Source: CAVRTJ01 sp964507185 (GTDB taxonomy: Bacteria > Acidobacteriota > UBA4820 > DSQY01). Taken from it: a stretch of DNA of 64,000 nt. Shown here piece after piece: positions 33,271-41,407 of the stretch. The position numbers and the translations under genes are program-made. Each line of letters starts with the position of its first letter. Positions within the stretch are counted from its first letter, which is position 1. The stretch spans positions 52,254 to 116,253 of the forward strand of contig CAZDOY010000005.1 in the NCBI GenBank assembly GCA_964507185.1. Direction: 5' to 3'. The notes beneath the pieces are model-generated. The model made no database searches and was not told the origin of the DNA. It saw nothing but the letters and a program-made list of their open reading frames with translations.

Positions 33271-34848
33271 ATGTCCCGATCCCATCGAATCGCCGGCCCT
33301 CTCATTCTGCTCGCGGCCCTGTTCTGCGCCGTCGCTCTCGCCGCCCGTCCGGTCTCGCCGCAGGGCCAGGCCGCCGGAACGCACGTGGATATCCGGGGTC
33401 TAATCGCCCGGGGCAAGTACGAGGAAGCCCTGTCCCGGATCAAGGCCCTGGAGAGCAAGGCACCCGGGGACGCCGTCCTGGCCTATCTGCACGTAAGGAG
33501 CCTGATGGGTCTTGGCCGATACCTGCCGGCAGCCCGTCTCGCGCTGCGGGAGGCGCAGGCCTTTCCGAAGCACTCGGAATTCCGACTGGAGGGAGGCGTA
33601 TGTGCCTTCAGGATGGGCTATCTTCCTCAGGCCCTCGCGCAGTGGCGGGCGCTCTATCAGCGTCCCGGGTCGCAGGCGGAGGCCTACCATTTGTCCATCC
33701 GGGCGCTCATGGCGAGGGGGCAAGCAGCGCGTGCCAGGAAACTGCTGGAGCAGGCCCTGTCCGACGTGTCTCCACCCTCGGAGGACCTCGCCCTGGACGC
33801 GCTTTCGTTGGAGCACTCGCCGAAGGTCTGCATCCCCGTTCTGGACAAACTGCTCGAAACAAACCCTCAAGACGGCGCCTACTTCAAGGCCCGGCTGTCC
33901 CTGTTGAAGGCGGCCGGGAACGGAACGATCCTGGATACGACTGCGGCCTCGAAAGGCGTCATCAAGATCCCGTTGAAAGAGAAGAGCTCGCAGATGGACC
34001 TGCCCTCGGTGGGCGGCGGCGACCTCCAGATCTCCGGCACAGAGAGACTGAGCACCTCGACCAGTGTCGTCGTGCCGGTGACCATCGGCGGCTCCGACAA
34101 GCGCTGGATGCTCCTGGATTCCGGCAGCACCGTGCCCATGATCAACGAGACCACCGTCGAGAATCTTAATCTGAAGCCGGTGGCCGCCGGTCGGTACCAG
34201 GGGGTGGGGAGCCAACGCCAGCAGCGGACCGAGTGGGTGCTCATCCCCGAGATCCAGGTGGGGAGCGTTACTATCCGCAACGTCCCTGCCCTGGTCATCC
34301 CCGAAAGGACGGACTTCTGGAACAAGCGCGGCATCATCCCCCTCGCCCTATTCAACCATTGGGCGGTCCACTACGATCGGCGGCACGGACACCTGGAGCT
34401 CTACCCATCGGGAACGGATCCCGCAAAGGTCATGGGTCCGGGAACGTTTGCGCCGCCAGCCGTCTGGTCGTGGGACAGGCCCTGTCTCCAGGCTTCCATC
34501 CAGGGCCGTCCGGGACTGTTCTGCCAGGTGGACACCGGCTCTGCCTCGACCTTCGTTTCCGAAACCTGCGCCCACAAGCTGGGCATCAAGGCCAACACGG
34601 CCAAGTACGGCTCCTACACGGGTCTGAGCGTCACGGGATACGTCGTATCGGGTATCGCTCAGAACGTGGACATCAAGGTGGCGGGCGCCAACTTTCACAT
34701 GCCTACCGTACCGATACTGAAAATGGGATTGAGCACGAGGCTGATTCCCATGTCCGGCAACGTTGGGCGGGACATTCTGGACCTCTTCGACATCTTCGTG
34801 GACTACCGCCGGGGCGTCGTGGCGTTCAAGCCCTACGACAAGCGCTGA
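33271..34848 (+). CDS. Secreted TPR protein with two retropepsin-like aspartyl protease domains
   Basis: The 525-residue protein has a signal peptide (about 1-25), a helical TPR-like region (about 38-210; GKYEEALSRIKALESKAPGD, GRYLPAARLALREAQAFPKH) and two retropepsin-like modules. The first has LLDSGSTVPMIN (about 280-291) and the second CQVDTGSASTFVS (about 417-429); both keep the D-S/T-G active-site triplet, and the tail IFVDYRRGVVAFKP matches the family end. Single-chain pepsins have two Asp motifs, but here each half looks like a full single retropepsin domain. It is predicted to act in the periplasm or outside; no substrate is visible. It stands alone with its own promoter. Confidence 0.85.
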   Translation: MSRSHRIAGPLILLAALFCAVALAARPVSPQGQAAGTHVDIRGLIARGKYEEALSRIKALESKAPGDAVLAYLHVRSLMGLGRYLPAARLALREAQAFPKHSEFRLEGGVCAFRMGYLPQALAQWRALYQRPGSQAEAYHLSIRALMARGQAARARKLLEQALSDVSPPSEDLALDALSLEHSPKVCIPVLDKLLETNPQDGAYFKARLSLLKAAGNGTILDTTAASKGVIKIPLKEKSSQMDLPSVGGGDLQISGTERLSTSTSVVVPVTIGGSDKRWMLLDSGSTVPMINETTVENLNLKPVAAGRYQGVGSQRQQRTEWVLIPEIQVGSVTIRNVPALVIPERTDFWNKRGIIPLALFNHWAVHYDRRHGHLELYPSGTDPAKVMGPGTFAPPAVWSWDRPCLQASIQGRPGLFCQVDTGSASTFVSETCAHKLGIKANTAKYGSYTGLSVTGYVVSGIAQNVDIKVAGANFHMPTVPILKMGLSTRLIPMSGNVGRDILDLFDIFVDYRRGVVAFKPYDKR

Positions 34849-35197
34849 GGGCGCGGGACAGGGAGGACCCGCCCTGAGAGTGGACCGCCAGCGGCGTCGA
34901 AGATCTCCCTTCCGCCCTTCGGGCACGGGGTCCGGAGGGTCCTCCCGGCTCTTCGCTCCGGGCCTTCGCCTGGTCCTCTGCCGGGTTTGCGGTCTTGGGC
35001 CCTCGAGAAATAGCCGTGCACGGCCACGCGTTGTTAAGCGTGTGATAGTCCGTCGAGTTTCTCGAAGATAAGGCGGCGAAGGGTGTGCCATCAGTTAGCG
35101 GTACGCACCCACAATCAATCACGCGACCACGACGGCGACCGGGCCGATTGCGTCCGGCGGCCTCCGTAAGGAACGCGACTTGCAGCGGGAGGCGAAT
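34849..35197. other. Intergenic region before the tyrosine-degradation operon
   Basis: No gene is seen in these 349 bases. They contain a 12-base palindrome GCCGTGCACGGC (35013-35024) and short inverted repeats (CACGC/GCGTG, 35026-35045), but no convincing -35/-10 pair. The operon promoter and any regulator site should lie here. Confidence 0.5.
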
Positions 35198-36379
35198 ATG
35201 CAGGACAAGGCCAAGAGCAGCGGACTGGGTATCATCGGATGGGACCTCTTCGAATACGTCGTTGAGGACCTGGACAAGGCCCGGCGCTTCTACGAAGAAA
35301 AGATGGACGTTCACGGTCGGGCGCGCCTGGACGAAAAACGCGCCGACCGATTCGGCGAGGATGCCCTCCTCCTGAGCGCCGGTTCCACAGACTTCGTGTG
35401 CGTGTCGCCCAAGATGGCCGGGTGCCGTGCCGACCGCTGGCTCAAGCGCCACCCCGAGGGCGTGGCCGTTCTGGCCCTCAGGGTGCGCGACCTGGACGCG
35501 GCCCGCCGCACGCTCGAAGAGCGCGCCGCCACCTTCACGACACCAGTTATAAACGATGTGGACGCGGACGGCGGGCCCTACCGTCATTTCGAAATCGCCT
35601 CGCCGCTCGGCGACGTCCGGTTTCGCTTCACCGAGCACGCGACTGCCTCGAGGCCGCCCGGTTTCGCGCCGATCGAGCCGCCCGTCCAGGGCAACCGCTA
35701 CCATCTGCAGGTGATCGATCATGTCACCTCCAACCTTCTTACTTTGAAGCCTTACGTGGACTGGCTCAGAGACGTGATGGGCTTCGAGGAGTACTGGCGC
35801 ATCAAGTTCCACACGTCGGACGTGAAGGGCCGTGACGACGGCTCGGGGCTCTTCTCGGCGGTCATGTGGGACCCGGAGTCCAAGGTGAAACTGGCGAACA
35901 ACGAGCCCCTGAGTCCCAACTACGAGGCCAGCCAGATCTACACATTCGTGGAGGACAACCGGGGCCCCGGTGTGCAGCACATCGCCTTCCATCTGCCCGA
36001 CATAGTCGGCGCCGTAGATGGTATGCGCAGAACGGGCATCCGGTTTCTCGACACGCCGGGGGCCTACTACGACATGCTGCCGGGCAGGCTTAAAGAGAAC
36101 AAGGTGACCAACTTCGACGAGGACATGGACGTTTTGAGGAAGCTCGGCATACTCGTGGACGGGGCGGACGACCGGTACCTTCTGCAGATTTTTTCCGTGG
36201 AAGGCCGCCTGCTCCAGGATTCGGAACAGGGCGGACCCTTCTTCTACGAATTGATCCAGCGGAAGGGCGCCCGCGGGTTCGGGGGCGGAAATTTCCGCGC
36301 CCTCTTCGAGGCCATCGAGCGAGACCAGGAAACGCGCGGCGTCGCGGCAGCGAAGCCGAATCCCTGGTCGGGGAACTGA
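35198..36379 (+). CDS. hppD: 4-hydroxyphenylpyruvate dioxygenase
   Basis: HppD converts 4-hydroxyphenylpyruvate to homogentisate using non-haem iron and O2. The 393-residue protein has two vicinal-oxygen-chelate repeats; iron ligands are in IDHVTSN (His), PGVQHIAFH (His) and GPFFYELIQRKGARGFGGGNF (Glu, in two parts), with the C-terminal FKALFEAIE-like FRALFEAIERDQ helix. Start ATG 35198 has GGGAGG 5 bases upstream; a TTG start 18 bases earlier is less likely. It opens an operon with the fumarylacetoacetase-like gene 4 bases downstream and hmgA, i.e. tyrosine/phenylalanine breakdown. Confidence 0.95.
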   Translation: MQDKAKSSGLGIIGWDLFEYVVEDLDKARRFYEEKMDVHGRARLDEKRADRFGEDALLLSAGSTDFVCVSPKMAGCRADRWLKRHPEGVAVLALRVRDLDAARRTLEERAATFTTPVINDVDADGGPYRHFEIASPLGDVRFRFTEHATASRPPGFAPIEPPVQGNRYHLQVIDHVTSNLLTLKPYVDWLRDVMGFEEYWRIKFHTSDVKGRDDGSGLFSAVMWDPESKVKLANNEPLSPNYEASQIYTFVEDNRGPGVQHIAFHLPDIVGAVDGMRRTGIRFLDTPGAYYDMLPGRLKENKVTNFDEDMDVLRKLGILVDGADDRYLLQIFSVEGRLLQDSEQGGPFFYELIQRKGARGFGGGNFRALFEAIERDQETRGVAAAKPNPWSGN

Positions 36380-36383
36380 GGCC

Positions 36384-37331
36384 ATGAGGCTGGCAACGGT
36401 GCGCACGCCGTCCGGCGGCCGGGCGGCCGTCCGGTTCGAGGACCCCCGCGGTCCCTTGTGGGTGGACGTGGCCCGGGCGGCGGAGATCCTGCTGAAAGAC
36501 GAGGCCTGTCCAGCCACCCTGAAGGGACTTCTGGTTCGAGACGGCGCGGCACTCGAGACGCCGAGGGCGGTCATGAAAGCCCTGAACGGCGCCAGGGTGC
36601 CGGACGGTGTGCGGTTCTGGTTCGAGTCCGACGCGGACCTCGATGCCCCCGTGCCCGATCCGGGCGCCTTCCTGGATTTTTACGCCTTCGAGGGCCACGT
36701 CCGGACGGCGCGGTCCCGCAGGAACCTCGACGTGCCTCCCGAATGGTACCGCTATCCCGTCTACTATCGCTCTAACCAGCGCGCCTTTCAGGGGCACGGC
36801 GAAACGATCTGGTTCCCGGCCGGCGAAAGCATGATGGACTACGAACTGGAACTGGCGGCCGTGCTGGGCGACCGGCTCGAGTCTCCCGACGAGGACGCCG
36901 CGCAGGCGGCCGTGGCGGGGTACACGCTCCTGAACGACTGGAGCGCAAGGGCCGTCCAGCGGGAGGTGATGAAAGTGGGCCTCGGCCCCAACAAGGGCAA
37001 GGACTTCGCCACATCCCTCGGTCCGTGGCTGGTCACGCCCGACGAACTGGGCGACCTGTCGGCCCTGCGCCTTGCCGCCCGCGTTAACGGAGAAACCTGG
37101 TCCGATGGGCTCTTCGGCGACATTCGCTGGAGCTGGGGAGAGATGCTGGCCTTCGCCGGGGAAGGCGTCCGCTTCGAACCGGGCGACGTGTTCGGATCCG
37201 GCACCGCATCCGGCGGATGCGGCCTGGAACTCGGCCGGTTCCTCGAACCCGGCGACCGGGTCGAACTCGACGGCGGGCCGGTCCTGGGCGTGCTGGCGGG
37301 CACCGTCCGCCGAAGGGAGAAAAGGAAATGA
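36384..37331 (+). CDS. Fumarylacetoacetate hydrolase family protein
   Basis: The 315-residue protein is a FAH-superfamily enzyme with PVYYRSNQRAFQGHGETI, DYELELAAVLG (metal-binding Glu residues), GYTLLNDWSARAVQ, GPNKGKDFATSLGPW and GSGTASGGCGLELGRF. Between hppD and hmgA it is expected to cleave fumarylacetoacetate (or maleylacetoacetate) into fumarate and acetoacetate, the last step of homogentisate catabolism. No maleylacetoacetate isomerase gene is in the operon, so direct hydrolysis of the maleyl form or an isomerase elsewhere must be assumed. It overlaps hmgA by 4 bases (ATGA). Confidence 0.92.
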   Translation: MRLATVRTPSGGRAAVRFEDPRGPLWVDVARAAEILLKDEACPATLKGLLVRDGAALETPRAVMKALNGARVPDGVRFWFESDADLDAPVPDPGAFLDFYAFEGHVRTARSRRNLDVPPEWYRYPVYYRSNQRAFQGHGETIWFPAGESMMDYELELAAVLGDRLESPDEDAAQAAVAGYTLLNDWSARAVQREVMKVGLGPNKGKDFATSLGPWLVTPDELGDLSALRLAARVNGETWSDGLFGDIRWSWGEMLAFAGEGVRFEPGDVFGSGTASGGCGLELGRFLEPGDRVELDGGPVLGVLAGTVRRREKRK

Positions 37332-38494
37332 TCCACAGGCTGCAGCGCGGCCAGGTTCCGCCCAAGCCCCACACGGCCTTCCGGCCCGAGGGTGGCGACC
37401 TCGCCTACGAACACTGTTTCACCCGCGAGGGGTTCAACGGCGCCTACACCATTTTCTATCACCGCAAACCGCCCCACTGGATCGCCTCCGAAGAGGACCT
37501 CGGCCCCCATCCTGGTGCCGGAGAAGCCTTCTGGGACGGTGCCTTGAGGCGGAGGCACTTTCTGACAGGAAAGGTCCCGAGCGGAGGGCAGGTCTTTCTC
37601 TCGAGGAGGCTTCTGCTGTCCAACGCCGATGTGGGCGTCTGGGTGGCCCACGCCGACGCGGATGACGAAACGCTCGTTTCCAACGCGGACGCGGATGAAC
37701 TGGTCTTCGTCCAGTCAGGGTCGGGCCGCCTCGAATCACCGCTGGGCATACTCCCGTTTTCGGCCCAGGATTATGTCTACGTCCCCAGGAGCCTGGTCCA
37801 CCGGTGGCGCGTGGACGGCGCGGTGTCCCTGCTCGTTCTGGAGGGTCGCTCGTGGATAGACGTGCCACGCCAGTTCCGCAACGCCTCGGGCCAGATCCGG
37901 ATGGACGCGCCCTATTCGCACAGGGATTTCCGCGCCCCGGACTGGCCGGACGGCGGCCCCGAATCCCTTGACGCGCCCCGCAGGCTGGTCACCCTCCGCG
38001 GAGGGCGCCTCACGGCCTTCGAACTGTTCCACGACCCGTTCGACGTGGTCGGGTGGGACGGGCAGGTCTGGCCCTTCGCCTTTCCCATCCGGGCGTTCCA
38101 GCCTAAGACCGGCCTCGTCCACCTGCCGCCCACGATCCACACGACCTTCGCGGGCGGAGGCTTCATCGTCTGCTCCTTCGTGCCCCGTCTCGTGGACTAC
38201 CACGAAAACGCGGTCCCGTGCCCGTATCCCCATTCCTCCGTGGACTGCGACGAGATCATCTTCTACGTGGAAGGCAACTTCACGAGCCGGAAGGGTGTCG
38301 GTCCCGGCAGCGTCAGCCTGCATCCCACCGGCCTGCCCCACGGGCCGCACCCCGGGACCTACGAAGCGTCCATCGGGACGTCGCGGACCGAGGAACTGGC
38401 CGTCATGGTCGACACCCTCAAGCCCCTCGCGCCCACCGACCAGGCCCGCGTGGTGGAGGACGAAGGGTACAACCGGAGCTGGGTCAGGGACTGA
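37328..38494 (+). CDS. hmgA: Homogentisate 1,2-dioxygenase (short bacterial form)
   Basis: HmgA opens the ring of homogentisate to maleylacetoacetate. The 388-residue double-cupin protein carries VDYHENAVPCPYPHSSVD, CDEIIFYVEGNFTSRKG and LHPTGLPHGPHPGTYEASIG, the motif series of the shorter bacterial homogentisate dioxygenases, with His and Glu iron ligands. ATG 37328 has AAAGGAA upstream and overlaps the FAH stop; an in-frame start further upstream lies inside FAH and is not used. It is flanked by FAH and a flavin reductase in the same direction. Confidence 0.92.
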   Translation: MIHRLQRGQVPPKPHTAFRPEGGDLAYEHCFTREGFNGAYTIFYHRKPPHWIASEEDLGPHPGAGEAFWDGALRRRHFLTGKVPSGGQVFLSRRLLLSNADVGVWVAHADADDETLVSNADADELVFVQSGSGRLESPLGILPFSAQDYVYVPRSLVHRWRVDGAVSLLVLEGRSWIDVPRQFRNASGQIRMDAPYSHRDFRAPDWPDGGPESLDAPRRLVTLRGGRLTAFELFHDPFDVVGWDGQVWPFAFPIRAFQPKTGLVHLPPTIHTTFAGGGFIVCSFVPRLVDYHENAVPCPYPHSSVDCDEIIFYVEGNFTSRKGVGPGSVSLHPTGLPHGPHPGTYEASIGTSRTEELAVMVDTLKPLAPTDQARVVEDEGYNRSWVRD

Positions 38495-38517
38495 AAGAGC
38501 ACGATCAAGGAGTTTTC

Positions 38518-39150
38518 ATGCCGAACCGAACGCTCAGGACCCTGTCGGCGGAAGACACGCCGTGGGTCGATTTCTACAAACGTCTGGTGGAGATCGTGGT
38601 GCCCAGGCCCATCGCCCTGGTGTCCACGGTGGACGCCGAGGGGCGGCCCAACCTGGCGCCCTTTTCCTTCTTCACCGTGGTCTCCAGCAATCCCGCGTAC
38701 CTGGCCTTCTGTCCGACCCGCGCCGGGAAGACCGGTGAACTGAAGGACACGCTGAGAAATATCCTCGCCACGGGGCAGTTCGTGGTGGCGACCGTGACCG
38801 AGGCCATCGCGGACAAGGTCAACCAGGCTTCCGCACCCCTGCCTTACGGTGAAAGCGAGTTCGAGCACGCCGGGCTCACCGCGGTCCCGGCCGGACGCGT
38901 TCGACCGGGCCTCGTGGCCGAGTCCCCCGTGAACATGGAGTGCGAGCTGGTCGAGGTCCACACCTACGGCCGAGAGGGCGGCGCGGGCAACCTGGTGGTG
39001 GGCCGGATCCTCTGCCTGCACCTGGACGAGGCCCTCCTGGACGGGGAGGGGCGCGTTCTCCCGGACAGGCTTCGCGCGGTCGGCCGCATGGGCGGCCAGG
39101 ACTGGGTGCGGACCCGCGAGACATTCCCCATGCCCCGGCCCCTCAAGTAG
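38518..39150 (+). CDS. Flavin reductase-like FMN-binding split-barrel protein
   Basis: The 210-residue protein is of the DIM6/NTAB flavin reductase-like family, with VPRPIALVSTVDAEGRPNLAPFSFF (in two parts), NPAYLAFC, and GQFVVATV as the flavin-binding segments. Members either reduce FMN or serve as FMN-dependent oxidoreductases. AAGGAG lies 6 bases before ATG 38518, which is 23 bases after hmgA, so it is the fourth gene of the tyrosine operon. Its role there is unclear; it might supply reduced flavin for an aromatic monooxygenase encoded elsewhere. Confidence 0.9.
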   Translation: MPNRTLRTLSAEDTPWVDFYKRLVEIVVPRPIALVSTVDAEGRPNLAPFSFFTVVSSNPAYLAFCPTRAGKTGELKDTLRNILATGQFVVATVTEAIADKVNQASAPLPYGESEFEHAGLTAVPAGRVRPGLVAESPVNMECELVEVHTYGREGGAGNLVVGRILCLHLDEALLDGEGRVLPDRLRAVGRMGGQDWVRTRETFPMPRPLK

Positions 39151-39205
39151 CGATGCGGTGCGCCCGCGAGACCGGGCGACCCTCCGTGCGGGAGGCACGC
39201 GAATC

Positions 39206-41179
39206 ATGAAAGACGGCGACTTCATCTGGCGGCCCCGCCCCGACGACCTCGAGGCGTCCCACGTGGCGCGCTTCATGTTGCGAAACGGCCTCAAGGACGC
39301 GGCAGAGCTGCGGGCCCGGGCGGCTGCAGAGCCCGAGTGGTTCTACCCCGCCATGCTGAACGACCTGGGCGTGGAGTGGTTCCGCCCCTTCGACAAGGTC
39401 ATGGACGACTCGCGCGGCCTGCCGTGGACCGACTGGTTTCTCGGCGGGCGGATCAACCTCGTGCACAACGCCCTGGACCGCCACCTGCGCGCTGGGATCG
39501 GCGACAGGACCGCCGTCATCGCAGAGGACGACGCCGGCGGTACCGAGAGTCTGACCTACGCCGCCCTGAACGAGCGCGTGTGTCGCCTGGCGGGCGGGCT
39601 CGCCAGGCTGGGCGTCGGCGTGAACGACGCGGTGGGCTTCTACCTGCCCATGAGCGCGGATGTGGTCGTCGCCCTGCTGGCCTGCCTGAAGATCGGCGCC
39701 GTGCCCGTGCCCGTCTTCGCCGGCTTCGGTCCCGAGGCGCTGGCCACCCGTCTTACCGGCGCCCGCGCGCGGGTGCTCCTGACGGCCGACGGCACGACGC
39801 GAAGGGGCAAGGTCATCGACCTCAAGGCCCTCGCGGACAAGGCGTGCGAGTTGGCACCTTCGGTGAAAAAGGTCGTGGTCCTCGAGCGGACCGGCCGGAC
39901 CGTGGGGTGGGTCGAAGGCCGGGACCTCTGGTGGCGCGGGCTGGAATCGGAAGGCCCGGACGCCTTTCCCACGGCCGAACTGCCCTCGGGCGCCCGGTCG
40001 ATGATCCTCTTCACATCGGGCACAACGGGGCGTCCGAAAGGCGCGGTGCACACGCACGCCGGCGTTCAGGCGGTCACCGCAAAGGAGGTGGGCTATCACC
40101 TGGACGTGCGGCCCGGCGATGTCATGTTCTGGCTCACGGACATCGGCTGGATGATGGGGCCGTGGGAGATCCTGGGCGTGCTCTTCCATGGCGGGACGGT
40201 GGTTCTGCTCGACGGTGCGCCCGACTACCCGGACCCCGGGCGGCTCTGGGCCATGGTCGAACGCCACCGCGTGACCCACCTCGGCGTCGCGCCCACCGCC
40301 GTGCGCGTCATGGCCGCCCACGGTGATGCCCACGCCCGGAAGCGCGACCTGTCGAGCCTGAGGATTCTCGGCTCCACGGGAGAGCCGTGGGACGAGACCG
40401 CTTACCGGTGGTTCTTCGACGTGGTGGGCGGTTCGCGGTGTCCGGTCATCAACATATCCGGGGGGACGGAGCTCATGGGCTGTCTGCTGGCGCCCCTGCC
40501 CGTCGCCCCGCTGAAGCCCTGCTCGCTGCAGGGGAGTTCCCTCGGCATGGCCGTGGACGTCTTCGACGAGGCGGGAAACGGCGTTCGCGGAGACGTGGGC
40601 TACCTCGTGTGCACGGCGCCCGCACCCAACATGACCCGGGCGTTTTTGAACGACCGGGCGCGCTATCTGACGACCTACTTTGCGAAATTCGGCGAGTCGG
40701 TCTGGTGCCACGGCGACTGGGCCGTGGTGGACGGCGACGGGCAGTGGTTTCTCACGGGGCGGTCGGACGACACGCTGAAGATCGCCGGCAAGCGCGTCGG
40801 CCCGGGCGAAGTGGAAGGCGCGTCCACGACCCACCCGGCCGTCCGCGAGGCCGCCGCCGTGGGATTGCCCGACCCGGTCAAGGGCACGAGGCTCGTGCTC
40901 GTGGCGACGCCCCGGCCGGGCTTCACGCCTTCCGAAAAGCTGGGCCGCGAGGTCGCATCCCACGTGGCGGATCGCCTGGGCGGCACCATGCGCCCCTCAG
41001 AAGTAGTCTGGGTCTCGACCCTGCCCGTGACCCGCTCCGGCAAAATCCTCCGGGGCGTCATCCGCAAGGTCCTTGCGGGCGAAGACCCCGGAAGCCTCGC
41101 CTCCGCCGCCAACCCCGAGGCCGTGGAGGCGGTCAGAAAGGCGGGACGGGAGATGAACAGTGAGACGGTGGGGCGGTGA
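39206..41179 (+). CDS. Acyl-CoA synthetase (AMP-forming, acetyl-CoA synthetase type)
   Basis: The 657-residue enzyme belongs to the acetyl/propionyl/acetoacetyl-CoA synthetase branch of the ANL superfamily. It has an ACAS N-terminal cap (GGRINLVHNALDRH), AMP motif LFTSGTTGRPKGAVHTHAG (about 267-285), GSTGEPWDETAYRWFF, YLTTYF, GRSDDTLKIAGKRVGPGEVE, and the catalytic Lys in TRSGKILRG (about 612). ATG 39206 has GGGAGG upstream; an in-frame start 48 bases earlier is less likely. It follows the tyrosine operon by 55 bases and faces the ACAD/kinase-SDR operon. It could activate acetoacetate from tyrosine, or, with those genes, levulinate-like 4-oxo or 4-hydroxy acids. Confidence 0.9.
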   Translation: MKDGDFIWRPRPDDLEASHVARFMLRNGLKDAAELRARAAAEPEWFYPAMLNDLGVEWFRPFDKVMDDSRGLPWTDWFLGGRINLVHNALDRHLRAGIGDRTAVIAEDDAGGTESLTYAALNERVCRLAGGLARLGVGVNDAVGFYLPMSADVVVALLACLKIGAVPVPVFAGFGPEALATRLTGARARVLLTADGTTRRGKVIDLKALADKACELAPSVKKVVVLERTGRTVGWVEGRDLWWRGLESEGPDAFPTAELPSGARSMILFTSGTTGRPKGAVHTHAGVQAVTAKEVGYHLDVRPGDVMFWLTDIGWMMGPWEILGVLFHGGTVVLLDGAPDYPDPGRLWAMVERHRVTHLGVAPTAVRVMAAHGDAHARKRDLSSLRILGSTGEPWDETAYRWFFDVVGGSRCPVINISGGTELMGCLLAPLPVAPLKPCSLQGSSLGMAVDVFDEAGNGVRGDVGYLVCTAPAPNMTRAFLNDRARYLTTYFAKFGESVWCHGDWAVVDGDGQWFLTGRSDDTLKIAGKRVGPGEVEGASTTHPAVREAAAVGLPDPVKGTRLVLVATPRPGFTPSEKLGREVASHVADRLGGTMRPSEVVWVSTLPVTRSGKILRGVIRKVLAGEDPGSLASAANPEAVEAVRKAGREMNSETVGR

Positions 41180-41403
41180 GGGGAATTTGGGATTTTGGAG
41201 TTGGGATTTCGGATTTGAACGACGGCGGAGGACGGGCCTTCGAAGTAACAATAAACAGGGAGGACGGGAGGAGAAGAGGAATGCGATTTGCGATTCCCGG
41301 TCCCGTAAGCGGCCAGCCCGCGAAGGGCGTCATGCTTCCTACTCGCCTACTCCCCTAATCACGGACTCACGGCGCCGGCAGGCGCAATCACTCGATCACT
41401 CCC
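41180..41403. other. Intergenic region between convergent genes, low-complexity and octamer repeats
   Basis: The left part (41185-41220) is a G/T-rich degenerate repeat of GGGATTTNGGAGTT type, unlike the surrounding coding DNA. The right part holds octamer arrays described separately. No gene or terminator is seen. Confidence 0.6.
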
Positions 41404-41407
41404 TCAC
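41339..41407 (-). repeat. Degenerate octamer arrays of GTGANNAG type after the ACAD gene
   Basis: On the minus strand the array at 41407-41384 reads GTGAGGGA, GTGATCGA, GTGATTGC, with the TGA of its first unit being the stop codon of the acyl-CoA dehydrogenase gene. After a 13-base spacer a second array (41370-41339) reads GTGAGTCC, GTGATTAG, GGGAGTAG, GCGAGTAG. Related arrays follow the kinase genes at 56560 and 60953. Confidence 0.65.

Noticed and set aside
34849..35197. Long minus-strand frame through the hppD region reaching into this gap
   Set aside because: Translation is low-complexity and antisense to hppD; no start signal or motif supports it.
36530..36625. tRNA T-arm-like GGTTCGAGTCC strings
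   Set aside because: They fall inside the FAH coding frame and no acceptor stem, anticodon loop or D-arm can be built around them.
41339..41407. CRISPR array
   Set aside because: Units are 8 bases, adjacent and degenerate, with no spacers or cas genes; the same holds for 56560 and 60953.
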